Part shown: in pieces, positions 9,294 to 19,703 of the stretch
Position numbering within the stretch: the stretch's first letter is position 1
How the letters are laid out: each line of letters starts with the position of its first letter
From: Chryseobacterium sp. RU37D
GTDB taxonomy: Bacteria > Bacteroidota > Bacteroidia > Flavobacteriales > Weeksellaceae
Direction of reading: 5' to 3'
NCBI RefSeq assembly: GCF_900156075.1
Contig: NZ_FTMM01000003.1
Span: forward strand, 62,001 to 126,000
Length of the DNA stretch: 64,000 nt
Notes under the pieces: model-generated
What the model was told of the DNA's origin: nothing
What the model saw: the letters and a program-made list of their open reading frames with translations, nothing else
The model's database searches: none
Translations under genes and position numbers: made by a program

Positions 9294-12200
9294 TTATTCT
9301 TTGATAAATTTCTTCTGAGCAGAGATTGCGTCTCCATCCTGAATGTCTATTACATAGACTCCGTTTATCAAGTTATGTACATCTATTTTGTTGTTTAAGA
9401 TAATTCCGTTTGATACTAATTGTCCTGCAGCGTTGTAGATCTTATAATTTGCTTTTTTGCTGATATTTTTCACATACAATACTGTACTTACCGGGTTAGG
9501 ATAGATCAGGATATCTGTCTGGTTAACCGGATTAGGAATAGGGGTTTTAGAAATTCTTACGGTATAATCCTCAACCTCACCGTTCGGGAAGCTTGTACAG
9601 TTTACAGGGATCCCATCTTTTGCCATTGCTACTCTCATTACCACATATTTGTAGTCTGTAAGACTTACAAATGCGTCTGCAGGCACTGAGAATGTTCCGC
9701 TTACCGTCTGCTGATTATTAGGTGATGAAACAAGGACTCTTTCGTTAATATCAAAATATCCGTTTCTGTTGAAGTCAATCCAAACAGCTAATCCAGCTAC
9801 AGCGTTTCCACTCAGTTTTTTCTCGATCGTAATCTGGTTGTTTGAAGAACCTTGTACCAATTCAATAAACGTAGCAGGAACACCTGTATAATCAGAATAG
9901 TTCGAGGCGTTAGACGAGTTGTTCATTTCCGGCTTACCATTTGGCTTCACTGTAACTTTTGAAATATACTCAGAATTAGAGGTTGTAGAAGCCATCTGGC
10001 AATACACTACAGTAGGTGTGGTAAAGAAGTATGGTAATGTATATGTACCAGGAGTACCTCCGCATACATTCGCTACCTGCAATTCATACTGAGTCAATTC
10101 TGTTAATCCAGTTAATGTCACTGTATTTGTAGAAGAAGGAACATTTGTCCAGCTCGGGATACCTACTTTTCTATATCTTAAGATATATGTAGCACCAGGA
10201 AAAGGGTCCCAAACCACTACAGCCGTTGTAGGTGTAAGGTTAGTGATTGTTAATCCCGGAGGTGGTAATTCACAAGTTCTTTCTGTTGTAAATACTTTAG
10301 GATTAGACCAAGGGTTAACCGTAGTTTCACCATTACACATATTCGCAACCTGTACTTCATATGTTGTATACGGACTTAATCCTGTAATTGTATAAGAACC
10401 GAAAGGAGGAGTTGTAACATTGATGGTAGTCCAAGTTGTAGTACCTACAATTCTGTATCTGATCACATATGTAGAGCTGGCTGCAATCGGAGCCCAGTTT
10501 ACTACCGCCGAGTTTGTCGTTACAGTACCTATTGTCACATTCGGAGGTGTAGGATCACATCTCGTGGTGAATGTCTGAATAGCTGTAAATGTACCCGGAG
10601 TTGTTCCGCAGCTTGCAGCAATCTGTACATCATAAGTCGTAGCAGGAGTTAATCCTGTTAAAGTCAATGGAGGGTTTCCTGACAGTGTAGAGGCTATAAC
10701 TTCCGTCCATGTACCTGTACCAGACACTCTATATCTTACAATAAATGTAAGTGTACCTGCAGGCACCGTCCAGTTTACATTAGCAGAAACGTGAGTTATT
10801 GTGTTGATCGCTAAGTTTGTCGGCATTGTCGTAACGCACGGTCTTAGTTTCACAGCATAATCTTCTACTTCTCCATTTACTGCATTCTGACACATTACCG
10901 GAGAACTTGTACGTTTTAGAACTACTCTCATGGTTGTTGTCAATGGGCCACTGTAAGCACCAGCCGGTACATTAAACAATGCAGTTACAGGCGTTGTAGT
11001 ACTAGCTGCAGAATTCATGATTTGCTCTGTACTTTCGAAGATACCGTTTCTGTTAAAGTCAATCCAAGCAGATACGGCATCGTTTTGAGAACCTGATGAC
11101 CAGCCTTTTGCTACAGAAAGCTTATTATCTGTAGAACCGATTTCAAGGTTAATTAACGTCGCTGGTGTCGTATAACTGATGTAGTTCGTCTGAACTGATG
11201 TGTTATTCATCACCGGAAGCCCCGGGTTTACAGGAGTTACTGTAACATTAGAAATGAAATCAGTAGTTCCTGTACCTGTCATATTACAGTAAGTAATAGG
11301 TGTTGTTGTAAATGGTATGGAAGTAGACCAAGGCCCTTGAGTACCACCACAAATTGTTGCAACCTGTACTTCATAAGCTGTCTGCTCTGTAAGACCGGTA
11401 ATATTATATGAATTTCCAGTGATAGGCGCAGGAGATACATTCCATGTTCCAACCGGAGAAGTTGTTCTCCATCTTACCAGATAAGTGGCTCCTGTAGAAG
11501 ATATCCATGAAACTGTAGCTGTCGTTGCAGCAATATTTGTCACTGTAATACCCGTAGGTGCAGCTGTAGTACAAGGTTGAATATCTATAAATTTCACAAG
11601 ATAATCTTCAACTTCTCCATCACTTGTAAGAGGTGAACAAGCATCTGCAGGAGTATTGTAATATACAATTACACGCATTTTCACTTTATTCGTACCTGCA
11701 TACGCACCAGTAGGGACGCTGAATGTAGCCGTAACCGGAGTTGTAGAAGAGTATCCTAAATTCATGATTCTCTCACCACCTGCAACAGTAGTTGGATTAT
11801 TATTAAATATTCCGTCGCCGTTGAAATCAATCCACGCATAGGTAGAATAGGTACTTGATAAGATTGTTCTTCCTACTGAAAGTACATTCCCCGTGGAGTT
11901 ACGAGCTAATGTAACAGTTTTAGTAAGATCTGTAGAATAATCTGTATAAGTAGTAGGCCCGGAGTTGTTCGACATCGTAGGTGTGTTCGTACCTGTAACG
12001 GTTATATTATTGATATAGCCATTACCAACACTTGTTGTAGGAGGTGTACAATAAGAGCTCGCAGGAGTTGTAAAGTTTATAGAGTTTGACCATGCTCCCG
12101 TTGTACCACCACAAATTGTTGCAACTTGTACTTCGTAAGTAGTAGAAGCATTAAGATTGATAATAGTATACGGGTTAGTTACATTGGCAATTACTGTCCA

Positions 12201-15200
12201 AGCTCCTGTACCTGTTCTATATCTTAATGTATAAGTAGCACTTGTTGCACTCACCCAAGAAACCTGAGCTGTAGAAGCCGTTACGTTTGTAACCATGATT
12301 GGAGTTGGTGGAGCAGTCGTGCATGGCTGAAGATCAATGATCTTAACAGCGTAGTCTTCGACCTCACCTTCAGAGATAGTAGCACAAGGATCATTAATTG
12401 TACTTGTAGCAACAATCACTCTCATTCTAAGTGTCTGCGGACCATTATAAGCAGTTGCAGGAACCGTGAATGTAGAAGTGATCGGTGTAGTGATACTTGT
12501 ACCTACCCCTATTACTTTTTCGCTGGCTTCAAAAATACCGTTTCTGTTAAAATCAATCCAGGCAGAAGTCGCTATATAAGATTGGAAAGTACCAGACCAT
12601 GATTTAGAAACAGAAATAGAGTTATTTGTTGAGTTACGCACTAATGTAATCAGTCTGGCAGGATCTGCAGAGAAATCTGTATATGTGCTTGCCACTGAGT
12701 TACTACTCATTACATACGAGTTCGTAGGAGTAATTGTTACATTAGAAATATAACCGTTTGTATTATTCGTTGGTGTATTATTACAATACGTCACCGCCGG
12801 AGTTGTAAATCCATAAGGAGCAGTATATGTACCTGTAGTTCCTGAACAAACATAAGCTACCTGAACTTCATACTGAGTCTGCTCTGTTAGACCTGTAATA
12901 GTATAAGCTGGTGTAGTTAAAGGAACGGTAGTCCAGGTTGTAGAACCAATTGGCCTCCATTGAAGAACATAAGTACCCCCTGTTATTGGATCCCACATTA
13001 CATATGCAGAAGTTGCCGTAAGGTTAGTTACCGTAAGGTTTAATGGAGCGTTACTTGTACAAGGAATCGGCTGGATTAATTTCACCGCATAATCCTCAAC
13101 TTCTCCATCACCAAAACTCTGGCACATTACAGGATCAGCATTATATCTCATTGCCACTCTCATTCTTGTAGTTGCAGGCCCGTTGTAAGCTGTAGCCGGA
13201 ACGTTGAATGTGGCAGAAACAGGAGTCGTTGTACTCGATGGTGAGTTCATTACCTGTTCAGTAGCTTCAAATGTGCCATTTCTGTTGAAATCGATCCAAA
13301 CACCTACAGCCTCACTCCAAACTGTACCAGGGAAGAATTTGGTTACAGAAACCGTGTTACCGGTAGATCCGATTACTAAATTGATCAAAGCACTTGGTGT
13401 CGTACTATAATCAGTATAAGTAGAACCTGCAGAGTTGTTACTCATAACTGCGGCTCCTACTGGAGTTACCGTTACATTAGAGATATATTCAGAAGCAAAG
13501 TTACTGGATGTCATTGTACAGTAATTAAGCCCTAGTGTTGTAAAGTTTATAGATGAAGAGAAAGGTCCCTGAACACCACTACAAACTGTTGCAACCTGTA
13601 CTTCATATTGTATACCGTCACTTAAGCCTGTAAGAGCAACAGAATTTCCTGTAGAAGTCACTGTAGTCCAGGTTGTGCTTCCTACCGGACGATATTGAAT
13701 TACATATGTAGCATTAGCAGCAGCTGTCCATGAAACTGTAGCTGAAGTTTGAGTAATAGCAGTAACTGTAATACCAGCTGGAGCAGCACCTGTACAGTTT
13801 GCTAAATTTGCTACTGTTGCACTACCAATTGCATAGAATACGTTTCCGATGGCGCTTACTCTGATTTTAAGAATATTCCCAACTGTAAGGCCGGCAATGT
13901 TAAAAGATTCACTTCCGTCATTAACTGTAGAAGCAGAAAGTACAGTCCATGTTACTCCGTTATCTGTAGTATAATCTATTTTAACGTTGGCAGTACTATA
14001 AGGAGCAGCAGTTGTATTTGCCACATCCCAAGCTACGGTTGTAGGGCCATTATTATATGCTGTAGTAGTAGTTACTTTAAAAGGTCCGTCATTTCCTACA
14101 GTAATGGTTTGCTCTGCAAATTGAGTCTGCTGTTCGTTTGCTGCAGGATTGTTATCTCTTACCGTTACTGCAAACTTGGAGTTTCTTGCAATAGTAGAAA
14201 CTGATTCCCACTGATTGTTTGAGTTATTTAAAACTCCGGCTAATACAGAAGATAATTTAGGGAAGTATCTTGTAGGGTTTGTCGTAGGGCTTAACGATCT
14301 AAAGCTTGCCCCCGTTGCCGTTGTTCCTAAATTATTTTTATTAATCGTAGCACTCGCATTGTCTACTTCTTCCCAGCAATACGTCATCGGATCATTCTCA
14401 GCATCCGTAGCAGAAGCTGTTAAAACGAAAGCCGTTCCCTTAGGGATAGTATAAGCTGGTAAAGTAGCAATTACCGGAGGGTTATTTGTAATATTAGTTT
14501 CAACATCACAAGTTTTATTGATTAAGTTGGCCTGAACCTGCTTAATGCTGGCAATATGGAAATACGCATCAGAGTGTGCCTGAACATCAGTATTTGCACC
14601 GGTAATTCCTGCATATCCCATGATACTAGATCCTGAGCCTGGCTCCATATTTACTCCTGTGCCTTCAATATTATGAGAGAACGTGTGATTAGCTCCGAAC
14701 TGGTGTCCCATTTCGTGAGCTACATAGTCAATATCAAAATTGTCTCCCTGCGGAATAGCATCTGCAGGAGAAGTATATCCGGCTCCTTTTCCGTTTGGAA
14801 CCCCCGTAGTTGGGTTTACGCAAATACAGCCAATACAGCCGGCATTACCTCCGCCTCCGGAAGCACCGAATAAATGGCCGATGTCATAATTGGCATTTCC
14901 TACGTTCGCTGTAAGGGTTTGTTGTAATTCTCCGTTCCAGGCACCTCCTGCACCTACAGCAGCAGGTGAATATGGGTCTGTGGCGGGATTGGTGTAAATT
15001 ACACCCGGAAAGTTTTGTAAATTTAAATGTAAAGCAAAATCTTTTTCAAATACACCGTTTACCCTCGTTAAAGTAGCATTAATAGCGGTAAGTGCATTAG
15101 CAACAGTTCCCCCGAAGTATTGGGTATACTCGCCTGTTACTGACATTGCTAATCTCAGTGTTCTGAATTTTTTATCAGAATTTTTTGAGAAGTTCATAGT

Positions 15201-15752
15201 CTGATTAGAGAATGCTTTTCCTGTAGTATACAGATTTTCTATCTCTTGTTTAGATAATCTGTTTTCGTTCATTGAACACAGAAAGCCTTCATTGCTTTTG
15301 TCAGTTTTCGGGTGCACACCGTAGACTGTCTTGTTTTTGTCAGCAGGCTCTATGAACTCATATTTTCCGTCTTTGATGATCATCGACTGGAAATCATCAG
15401 GCGCCAAACTAAATCTCAGATATTTGCCAGGATCATCAATCCCAACACCGACATAAGATCCTAATTGATATTCATCTGCCAGTTCTTTCACTACCACAGG
15501 GAAGCTGTAGACGGCAAATTTTTCAATTTTTCCTCCTAAAGTTGGCAAAGAGATGGTGACGGGCTTTGCATTTTTTCCCGTTTCCTGGGCTTTTGCCAAT
15601 TGAGACTTTAGCAAAGAAATGTCTAGAGAATAATAGCCTTTAATATCGGCATTTGCTCTGATTTTTTCTCCCCTGAATGTCGTGGGACTCCATTGTGCAC
15701 TGGTAATCGCAAACAAAAAGAGGAAAAAGAAAGAAGTAAAATTTTTCTTCAT
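9294..15752 (-). CDS. Secreted reprolysin-like metalloprotease with FN3 and GEVED repeats and a T9SS sorting domain
   Basis: A very large secreted protein, 2152 aa. It starts with a signal peptide (MKKNFTSFFFLFLFAITSAQ) and a propeptide of about 175 residues. The metzincin zinc site is HEMGHQFGANH (H346, H350, H356), with a downstream Met-turn candidate SIMGYAG. A cadherin/Ig-like region follows. Then come seven fibronectin type III domains interleaved with five GEVED domains, each ending in GEVEDY. The C terminus is a type A T9SS sorting domain (ILIYPNPVSTVLYV to KKFIKE). It should be exported through Sec, crossed through T9SS and surface-bound or released. Substrate is unknown; FN3/GEVED modules usually mediate adhesion or polysaccharide and protein binding. 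The neighbouring 999-aa gene is a shorter paralogue. Confidence 0.93.
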   Translation of the reverse strand: MKKNFTSFFFLFLFAITSAQWSPTTFRGEKIRANADIKGYYSLDISLLKSQLAKAQETGKNAKPVTISLPTLGGKIEKFAVYSFPVVVKELADEYQLGSYVGVGIDDPGKYLRFSLAPDDFQSMIIKDGKYEFIEPADKNKTVYGVHPKTDKSNEGFLCSMNENRLSKQEIENLYTTGKAFSNQTMNFSKNSDKKFRTLRLAMSVTGEYTQYFGGTVANALTAINATLTRVNGVFEKDFALHLNLQNFPGVIYTNPATDPYSPAAVGAGGAWNGELQQTLTANVGNANYDIGHLFGASGGGGNAGCIGCICVNPTTGVPNGKGAGYTSPADAIPQGDNFDIDYVAHEMGHQFGANHTFSHNIEGTGVNMEPGSGSSIMGYAGITGANTDVQAHSDAYFHIASIKQVQANLINKTCDVETNITNNPPVIATLPAYTIPKGTAFVLTASATDAENDPMTYCWEEVDNASATINKNNLGTTATGASFRSLSPTTNPTRYFPKLSSVLAGVLNNSNNQWESVSTIARNSKFAVTVRDNNPAANEQQTQFAEQTITVGNDGPFKVTTTTAYNNGPTTVAWDVANTTAAPYSTANVKIDYTTDNGVTWTVLSASTVNDGSESFNIAGLTVGNILKIRVSAIGNVFYAIGSATVANLANCTGAAPAGITVTAITQTSATVSWTAAANATYVIQYRPVGSTTWTTVTSTGNSVALTGLSDGIQYEVQVATVCSGVQGPFSSSINFTTLGLNYCTMTSSNFASEYISNVTVTPVGAAVMSNNSAGSTYTDYSTTPSALINLVIGSTGNTVSVTKFFPGTVWSEAVGVWIDFNRNGTFEATEQVMNSPSSTTTPVSATFNVPATAYNGPATTRMRVAMRYNADPVMCQSFGDGEVEDYAVKLIQPIPCTSNAPLNLTVTNLTATSAYVMWDPITGGTYVLQWRPIGSTTWTTVPLTTPAYTITGLTEQTQYEVQVAYVCSGTTGTYTAPYGFTTPAVTYCNNTPTNNTNGYISNVTITPTNSYVMSSNSVASTYTDFSADPARLITLVRNSTNNSISVSKSWSGTFQSYIATSAWIDFNRNGIFEASEKVIGVGTSITTPITSTFTVPATAYNGPQTLRMRVIVATSTINDPCATISEGEVEDYAVKIIDLQPCTTAPPTPIMVTNVTASTAQVSWVSATSATYTLRYRTGTGAWTVIANVTNPYTIINLNASTTYEVQVATICGGTTGAWSNSINFTTPASSYCTPPTTSVGNGYINNITVTGTNTPTMSNNSGPTTYTDYSTDLTKTVTLARNSTGNVLSVGRTILSSTYSTYAWIDFNGDGIFNNNPTTVAGGERIMNLGYSSTTPVTATFSVPTGAYAGTNKVKMRVIVYYNTPADACSPLTSDGEVEDYLVKFIDIQPCTTAAPTGITVTNIAATTATVSWISSTGATYLVRWRTTSPVGTWNVSPAPITGNSYNITGLTEQTAYEVQVATICGGTQGPWSTSIPFTTTPITYCNMTGTGTTDFISNVTVTPVNPGLPVMNNTSVQTNYISYTTPATLINLEIGSTDNKLSVAKGWSSGSQNDAVSAWIDFNRNGIFESTEQIMNSAASTTTPVTALFNVPAGAYSGPLTTTMRVVLKRTSSPVMCQNAVNGEVEDYAVKLRPCVTTMPTNLAINTITHVSANVNWTVPAGTLTFIVRYRVSGTGTWTEVIASTLSGNPPLTLTGLTPATTYDVQIAASCGTTPGTFTAIQTFTTRCDPTPPNVTIGTVTTNSAVVNWAPIAASSTYVIRYRIVGTTTWTTINVTTPPFGSYTITGLSPYTTYEVQVANMCNGETTVNPWSNPKVFTTERTCELPPPGLTITNLTPTTAVVVWDPFPGATYILRYRKVGIPSWTNVPSSTNTVTLTGLTELTQYELQVANVCGGTPGTYTLPYFFTTPTVVYCQMASTTSNSEYISKVTVKPNGKPEMNNSSNASNYSDYTGVPATFIELVQGSSNNQITIEKKLSGNAVAGLAVWIDFNRNGYFDINERVLVSSPNNQQTVSGTFSVPADAFVSLTDYKYVVMRVAMAKDGIPVNCTSFPNGEVEDYTVRISKTPIPNPVNQTDILIYPNPVSTVLYVKNISKKANYKIYNAAGQLVSNGIILNNKIDVHNLINGVYVIDIQDGDAISAQKKFIKE
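9560..13970 (-). repeat. Coding tandem array of FN3 and GEVED modules
   Basis: Inside the large protease gene the sequence repeats with a period near 710 bases, one GEVED domain plus one FN3 domain. GEVEDY-coding sites lie near 9560, 10855, 11598, 12348 and 13090. Two further FN3 domains are stacked without GEVED between about 10260 and 10800, giving seven FN3 and five GEVED in total. Copies are diverged at DNA level, so this is an old expansion rather than a recent perfect duplication. Confidence 0.8.
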
Positions 15753-15781
15753 AACTTTCTCAATATATTATATTAATTACA

Positions 15782-15789
15782 CAAATCTA
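15782..15789 (-). promoter_or_regulatory. Candidate -7 box for the 2152-aa protease
   Basis: On the minus strand this reads TAGATTTG, matching the Bacteroidota consensus TAnnTTTG, 29 bases before the start codon. No clear -33 TTTG was found at the expected distance. Confidence 0.4.
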
Positions 15790-15971
15790 GTTATTTTTTA
15801 TTATTAATTTGTAAATGTAATCATTTTTTTTATACAAATTCCATAATAATTCAAATCAAGTATTCAAAATTAAAAAATAAAAACCTCAACATCCAAAAAT
15901 CTTAGTATTTAAGGATTTTTTAATGATTTTTAAGAAATTAACTTAAGTCTTATTTACTTCAATTTTTGAAT

Positions 15972-16000
15972 AAAAAAATCCCCAGGATTACCTGAGGATT
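15972..16000 (-). terminator. Terminator of the 999-aa metalloprotease gene
   Basis: A 10-bp stem with one G-T pair (AATCCCCAGG / CCTGAGGATT) and a 4-base loop; on the minus strand it is followed by seven T. It lies 20 bases past the stop of the 999-aa protease. Confidence 0.85.
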
Positions 16001-16020
16001 CTTAATATTTATTGTTTAAA

Positions 16021-19020
16021 TTATTTTTTGATGAATTTCGAGTTGAATGTATCTTTTCCTTTATCATCAATAGAGATTACATATGCTCCTTTTATTAATT
16101 CTGAAACATTGATCTGTCTGTTTATGATTATTCCTTGTTTCACCAACTGTCCTGCTGCACTATAAATTTTATAAGCAGCCTTATCAGAAACCTTAGTAAT
16201 GTTCAGGATATCTGATACCGGATTTGGATATAGCTGAATATCATTTTTAGGACCTGCTACATCGTTTGTTGCTAATGGAGCATTTACAATAACAGCATAG
16301 TCTTCCACCTCTCCGTTTGGAAAATTCTCACATGCCCATGAATCTGGGACATTGTTACCTGTTGCATAAACAACAATTGCTCTCATTCTTAATGGTGTTC
16401 CAGTTACTGCTGTTGCAGGTACTGTAAATGTTCCCGTTACAGGAGTAGCTCCTACCGGTAAAGAAGTGATAGGCATATCCAGTACTCTTTCGCTGGCTTC
16501 GAATGCTCCATTTTTGTTGAAATCAATCCAAACAGCCATTCCATTTGAAGAAGCCTCTGGGATAGTTGTAGTTACAGAAACACTTATTGAGTTACCCGTA
16601 CTTCCAAGCACTAACGTAGGCTGTAATGCCGTATTAGTCGTAAAGTTGGAATATGTAGATCCCGTTGTAGTATTGTTTACCGTTCCTAATGTTACATTAG
16701 AAATGTAATTGAATTGTCCGCTATCACTTGACGCTTGGCAATAAGGCAGTGCAAGAGTTGTAAAGTTAACCGAAGTAGAATAAGCCCCCGGAGTACCTGA
16801 ACAAACCGCGGCTACCTGAACTTCATAATTCGTAACATCAGCTAAAGATGATAATGTTACGGTAGTTGCAGTAGAAGTTGTCTGCTGCCATATTGTTTCA
16901 CCTACTTTTCTGTAACGGATTATATAAGTAGCATTTAAAACTGGAGCCCAGCTTACATTGGCACTATTATAAGTAACACCACTTGTTGCAACTCCTGTTA
17001 CTGCAGAACCATCACATGGAGCAAAAGTTGTTATTGTAATTTTACCAATTGCATAGAATACGTTACCTATAGAAGAAACTCTCAATTTAATAACCTGCCC
17101 GTTCAAAGATGAAGGGAAAGTAAAGCTTTCGCTACCATCATTTGGAGTAGATGCTGCTAAGGTAGTCCATGTAGTTCCATTATCTGTAGTATAGTCAATT
17201 TTAACGTTTGCAACGTTATAAGGAGCCGCTGTAGTATTTACTACAGCCCAATCGATTGGAGTTGGGGTGTTGACGTTGGCATATTGAGTATTTACTTTAA
17301 ATGGCCCGTCATTTCCTACAATAATTGTCTGGATATTATAATCAGTCTGTTGCTGATTGGCTGTAGGGTTATTATCTCTTGCAGTGATTGCAAAGTTTGT
17401 AGTTCTTGCCACCTGAGAAACTGCTTCCCAAGTATCTCCACTGTTATCCAAAACTCCGTTTAGCACAGAAGATAATTTCGGGAAATAACGAGTAGGTACT
17501 GTAGTAGGTGCTACTGATCTGAAAGATGCACCCGTAGCTGTAGTCCCTAAATTTGTTTTATCAATAACAACACTGGCATTATCAATTTCTTCCCAAGTGT
17601 ATGTCATTGGGTCATTTTCCGGATCTGTTACATTAGCTGTAAGTACGAAAGCTGTTCCTTTAGGGATATTATATGTTGGCAAATCATCAATTACAGGAGG
17701 GTTGTTTGTAATTGTAGTTTCAACATCGCAAGTTTTTGAATCTAAATTGGCCTGCACCTGATCTATACTTCCCACATGGAAATACGCATCTGAATGGGGT
17801 TGAACATCAGTATTAGTACCAGTAATCCCTGCATATCCCATAATCGTAGAACCAGATCCCGGTTCCATCTGAACAGGAGCACCCTGCATGTCATGTGAGA
17901 ATGTATGGTTAGCACCTAACTGGTGCCCCATTTCGTGAGCAACATAATCGATATCGAAATTATCCCCAGAAGGAGGGTTAGCTGCTGTCGGAAGTATAGA
18001 TCCTGTAGCCGGAGAAGTAATTCCAGATCCTTTACCATAACCTACTACCGGATCGTAGCCTGTTCCCACAGGGCTTATACAAACACAGCCAACACAGCCT
18101 GCGTTTCCTCCCCCTCCAGAAGCACCGAATAAATGTCCGATATCATAATTAGCTTGACCAACATTTGTAGCCAATACATCACGAAGAGAAGTATTCCATG
18201 ATGCAGGGGGGGCAGCAGCATTTGTTACAGTAGCGTATGGATCACTAGTCGGGTCAGAGTAAATAAGTCCTGGATAACTTAATAAGTTTAAATGTACAGC
18301 AAAATCCTTTTCAAATACTCCGTTTACTCTTGTTATGGTAGCATTAATCTGGGTCATTGCACCTGATACTCCTCCAAAAAATTGAGTATACTCACCTGTT
18401 GTAGACATTACTAATCTTAATGTTCTGTATTTCTTGTCAGAACTCTTAGCAAAATTTGTAGGCTGGTTGGCAATAGACCGTCCGTTTTTTAATAATAAGT
18501 CTACCTGTTTTACTGCCACAGGGTTTTCACCTGTAGAGCATAAGAAACCATTTTCATTCTTTCTAGATTTAGGATGTACTCCGTAAACTGTTTTATCAGA
18601 ATTTACAGGCTCAATGAATTCATATTCTCCTCCTTTGATAATCATAGACTGAAAATCATTCGGAGCAAGGGAGAATCTTAGATATTTGGAAGGATCATCA
18701 ACACCGACACCCACATAGGAACCTAACTGGTATTGATCTGCAAGGTCTTTTGCCATAACAGGGAAGCTGTATACAGCAAATTTTTCAACTTTACCGCTCA
18801 TAGTCGGCAAAGAAATTTCAACTGCTTTAGAATTAGGGCCTGTTTCCTGTGCATTTGCTAGTTGAGATCTTAATTCTGAAATGTCTAAAGAATAATAGGC
18901 TCTAATATCAACCTCTTTTCTTACTTTCTCTCCTTTAAATATTGTAGGTGACCATTGTGCGTCGACTGCAGCAGTACCTAATACTAAAAGAGATAAGAAA
19001 GAAGTAAAAAATTTCTTCAT
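16021..19020 (-). CDS. Secreted reprolysin-like metalloprotease, short paralogue, with T9SS sorting domain
   Basis: A 999-aa paralogue of the neighbouring large protease. It has a signal peptide (MKKFFTSFLSLLVLGTAAVDA), a propeptide with the same landmarks (YYSLDIS, GSYVGVGVDDPSKYLRFSL), and the zinc site HEMGHQLGANH (H362, H366, H372). Then come the Ig/cadherin-like region, one FN3 domain, one GEVED domain (NGEVEDYAV) and a type A T9SS sorting domain (IQLYPNPVSDIL to SKFIKK). It therefore has the same head and tail as the 2152-aa protein but only one FN3-GEVED unit in place of seven and five. Likely a secreted or surface endopeptidase; substrate unknown. Confidence 0.93.
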   Translation of the reverse strand: MKKFFTSFLSLLVLGTAAVDAQWSPTIFKGEKVRKEVDIRAYYSLDISELRSQLANAQETGPNSKAVEISLPTMSGKVEKFAVYSFPVMAKDLADQYQLGSYVGVGVDDPSKYLRFSLAPNDFQSMIIKGGEYEFIEPVNSDKTVYGVHPKSRKNENGFLCSTGENPVAVKQVDLLLKNGRSIANQPTNFAKSSDKKYRTLRLVMSTTGEYTQFFGGVSGAMTQINATITRVNGVFEKDFAVHLNLLSYPGLIYSDPTSDPYATVTNAAAPPASWNTSLRDVLATNVGQANYDIGHLFGASGGGGNAGCVGCVCISPVGTGYDPVVGYGKGSGITSPATGSILPTAANPPSGDNFDIDYVAHEMGHQLGANHTFSHDMQGAPVQMEPGSGSTIMGYAGITGTNTDVQPHSDAYFHVGSIDQVQANLDSKTCDVETTITNNPPVIDDLPTYNIPKGTAFVLTANVTDPENDPMTYTWEEIDNASVVIDKTNLGTTATGASFRSVAPTTVPTRYFPKLSSVLNGVLDNSGDTWEAVSQVARTTNFAITARDNNPTANQQQTDYNIQTIIVGNDGPFKVNTQYANVNTPTPIDWAVVNTTAAPYNVANVKIDYTTDNGTTWTTLAASTPNDGSESFTFPSSLNGQVIKLRVSSIGNVFYAIGKITITTFAPCDGSAVTGVATSGVTYNSANVSWAPVLNATYIIRYRKVGETIWQQTTSTATTVTLSSLADVTNYEVQVAAVCSGTPGAYSTSVNFTTLALPYCQASSDSGQFNYISNVTLGTVNNTTTGSTYSNFTTNTALQPTLVLGSTGNSISVSVTTTIPEASSNGMAVWIDFNKNGAFEASERVLDMPITSLPVGATPVTGTFTVPATAVTGTPLRMRAIVVYATGNNVPDSWACENFPNGEVEDYAVIVNAPLATNDVAGPKNDIQLYPNPVSDILNITKVSDKAAYKIYSAAGQLVKQGIIINRQINVSELIKGAYVISIDDKGKDTFNSKFIKK

Positions 19021-19044
19021 TGCTTTTCAATTAAATTTGCGCGT

Positions 19045-19052
19045 CAAATATA
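19045..19052 (-). promoter_or_regulatory. Candidate -7 box for the 999-aa protease
   Basis: Minus-strand TATATTTG matches TAnnTTTG, 24 bases before the start codon. No convincing -33 element. Confidence 0.4.
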
Positions 19053-19181
19053 CTTATTTTAAATTATTATAGTAACATTTTAATTATAATTAACTAAAAA
19101 AAATAAAATTTAAACTTAAGTACTCTTAAAAAATAAAAAAACCTAGATAAAGTAAGGATTTTTTAACATTTATAAAATCCT

Positions 19182-19624
19182 TTATTTTTTAATAAACTTA
19201 GATTTAAATAAATTTTTCCTTTTATCTTCAATGGTAATAACATAACCACCTTTATCAGGTCATTACTTACTGTAGGGCTCACATTAGCTAAACTCCGTAA
19301 CAGCCCTCCGTGGAATTGTGTATATTCTCCAGTTACTGACATTGCCAGTCTCATGGTTCTGTATTTCTGATCGGTAGACTTTGAAAAATTTGTCGGCTGG
19401 TTTGAAATTGATTTTCTCTTTGAATATAGATCATCAATCTGCTTTTTTGACAAAGCACTTTCGTTCATGCTGCAAAGGAAACCTCCCGGTGTTTTATTTG
19501 TTTTCGGATGTACTCCTTAGATAGTCTTATTAGTATTTTGAGGCTCAGTAAACTCATACACTCCGTCTTTAACCATCATGTTTAAACAATAACCGCATTT
19601 TATAGAAATATTTTCACCTTCAAA
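19182..19624 (-). pseudogene. Decayed third reprolysin-like protease (propeptide start fused to T9SS tail)
   Basis: Reading leftward, a frame resembling the paralogues' propeptide (VKDGVYEFTEPQNTNKTI) hits a TAA where both paralogues have tyrosine (KTVYGVHP), then continues as GVHPKTNKTPGGFLCSMNES and on to MRLAMSVTGEYTQFHGG, the start of the catalytic domain. Soon after, it jumps in another frame to a typical sorting-domain end (GGYVITIEDKRK to SKFIKK, stop at 19182). The zinc site, FN3, GEVED and most of the sorting domain are deleted. At least one nonsense change, one frame change and one large internal deletion are visible. The part beyond 19580 (FEGENISIKCGY) only faintly resembles the paralogues' N terminus. 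Confidence 0.82.
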
Positions 19625-19647
19625 TACCCTATATTTATACAGTCATA

Positions 19648-19681
19648 AAAACAAAGATCCCCAGAATTTCTTCTGGGGATC
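19648..19681 (-). terminator. Terminator of the M43 protease gene
   Basis: An 11-bp perfect stem (GATCCCCAGAA / TTCTGGGGATC) with a 4-base loop; on the minus strand it is followed by TTTGTTTTT. It lies 22 bases after the stop of the 668-aa protease and insulates the pseudogene from it. Confidence 0.88.
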
Positions 19682-19703
19682 GTCATTTAGCAAAATTTAT
19701 TGA

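Noticed and set aside
9560..13970. Possible CRISPR or non-coding satellite repeat
   Set aside because: The repeats are in frame, diverged and encode FN3 and GEVED domains; spacing of about 710 bases does not fit CRISPR.
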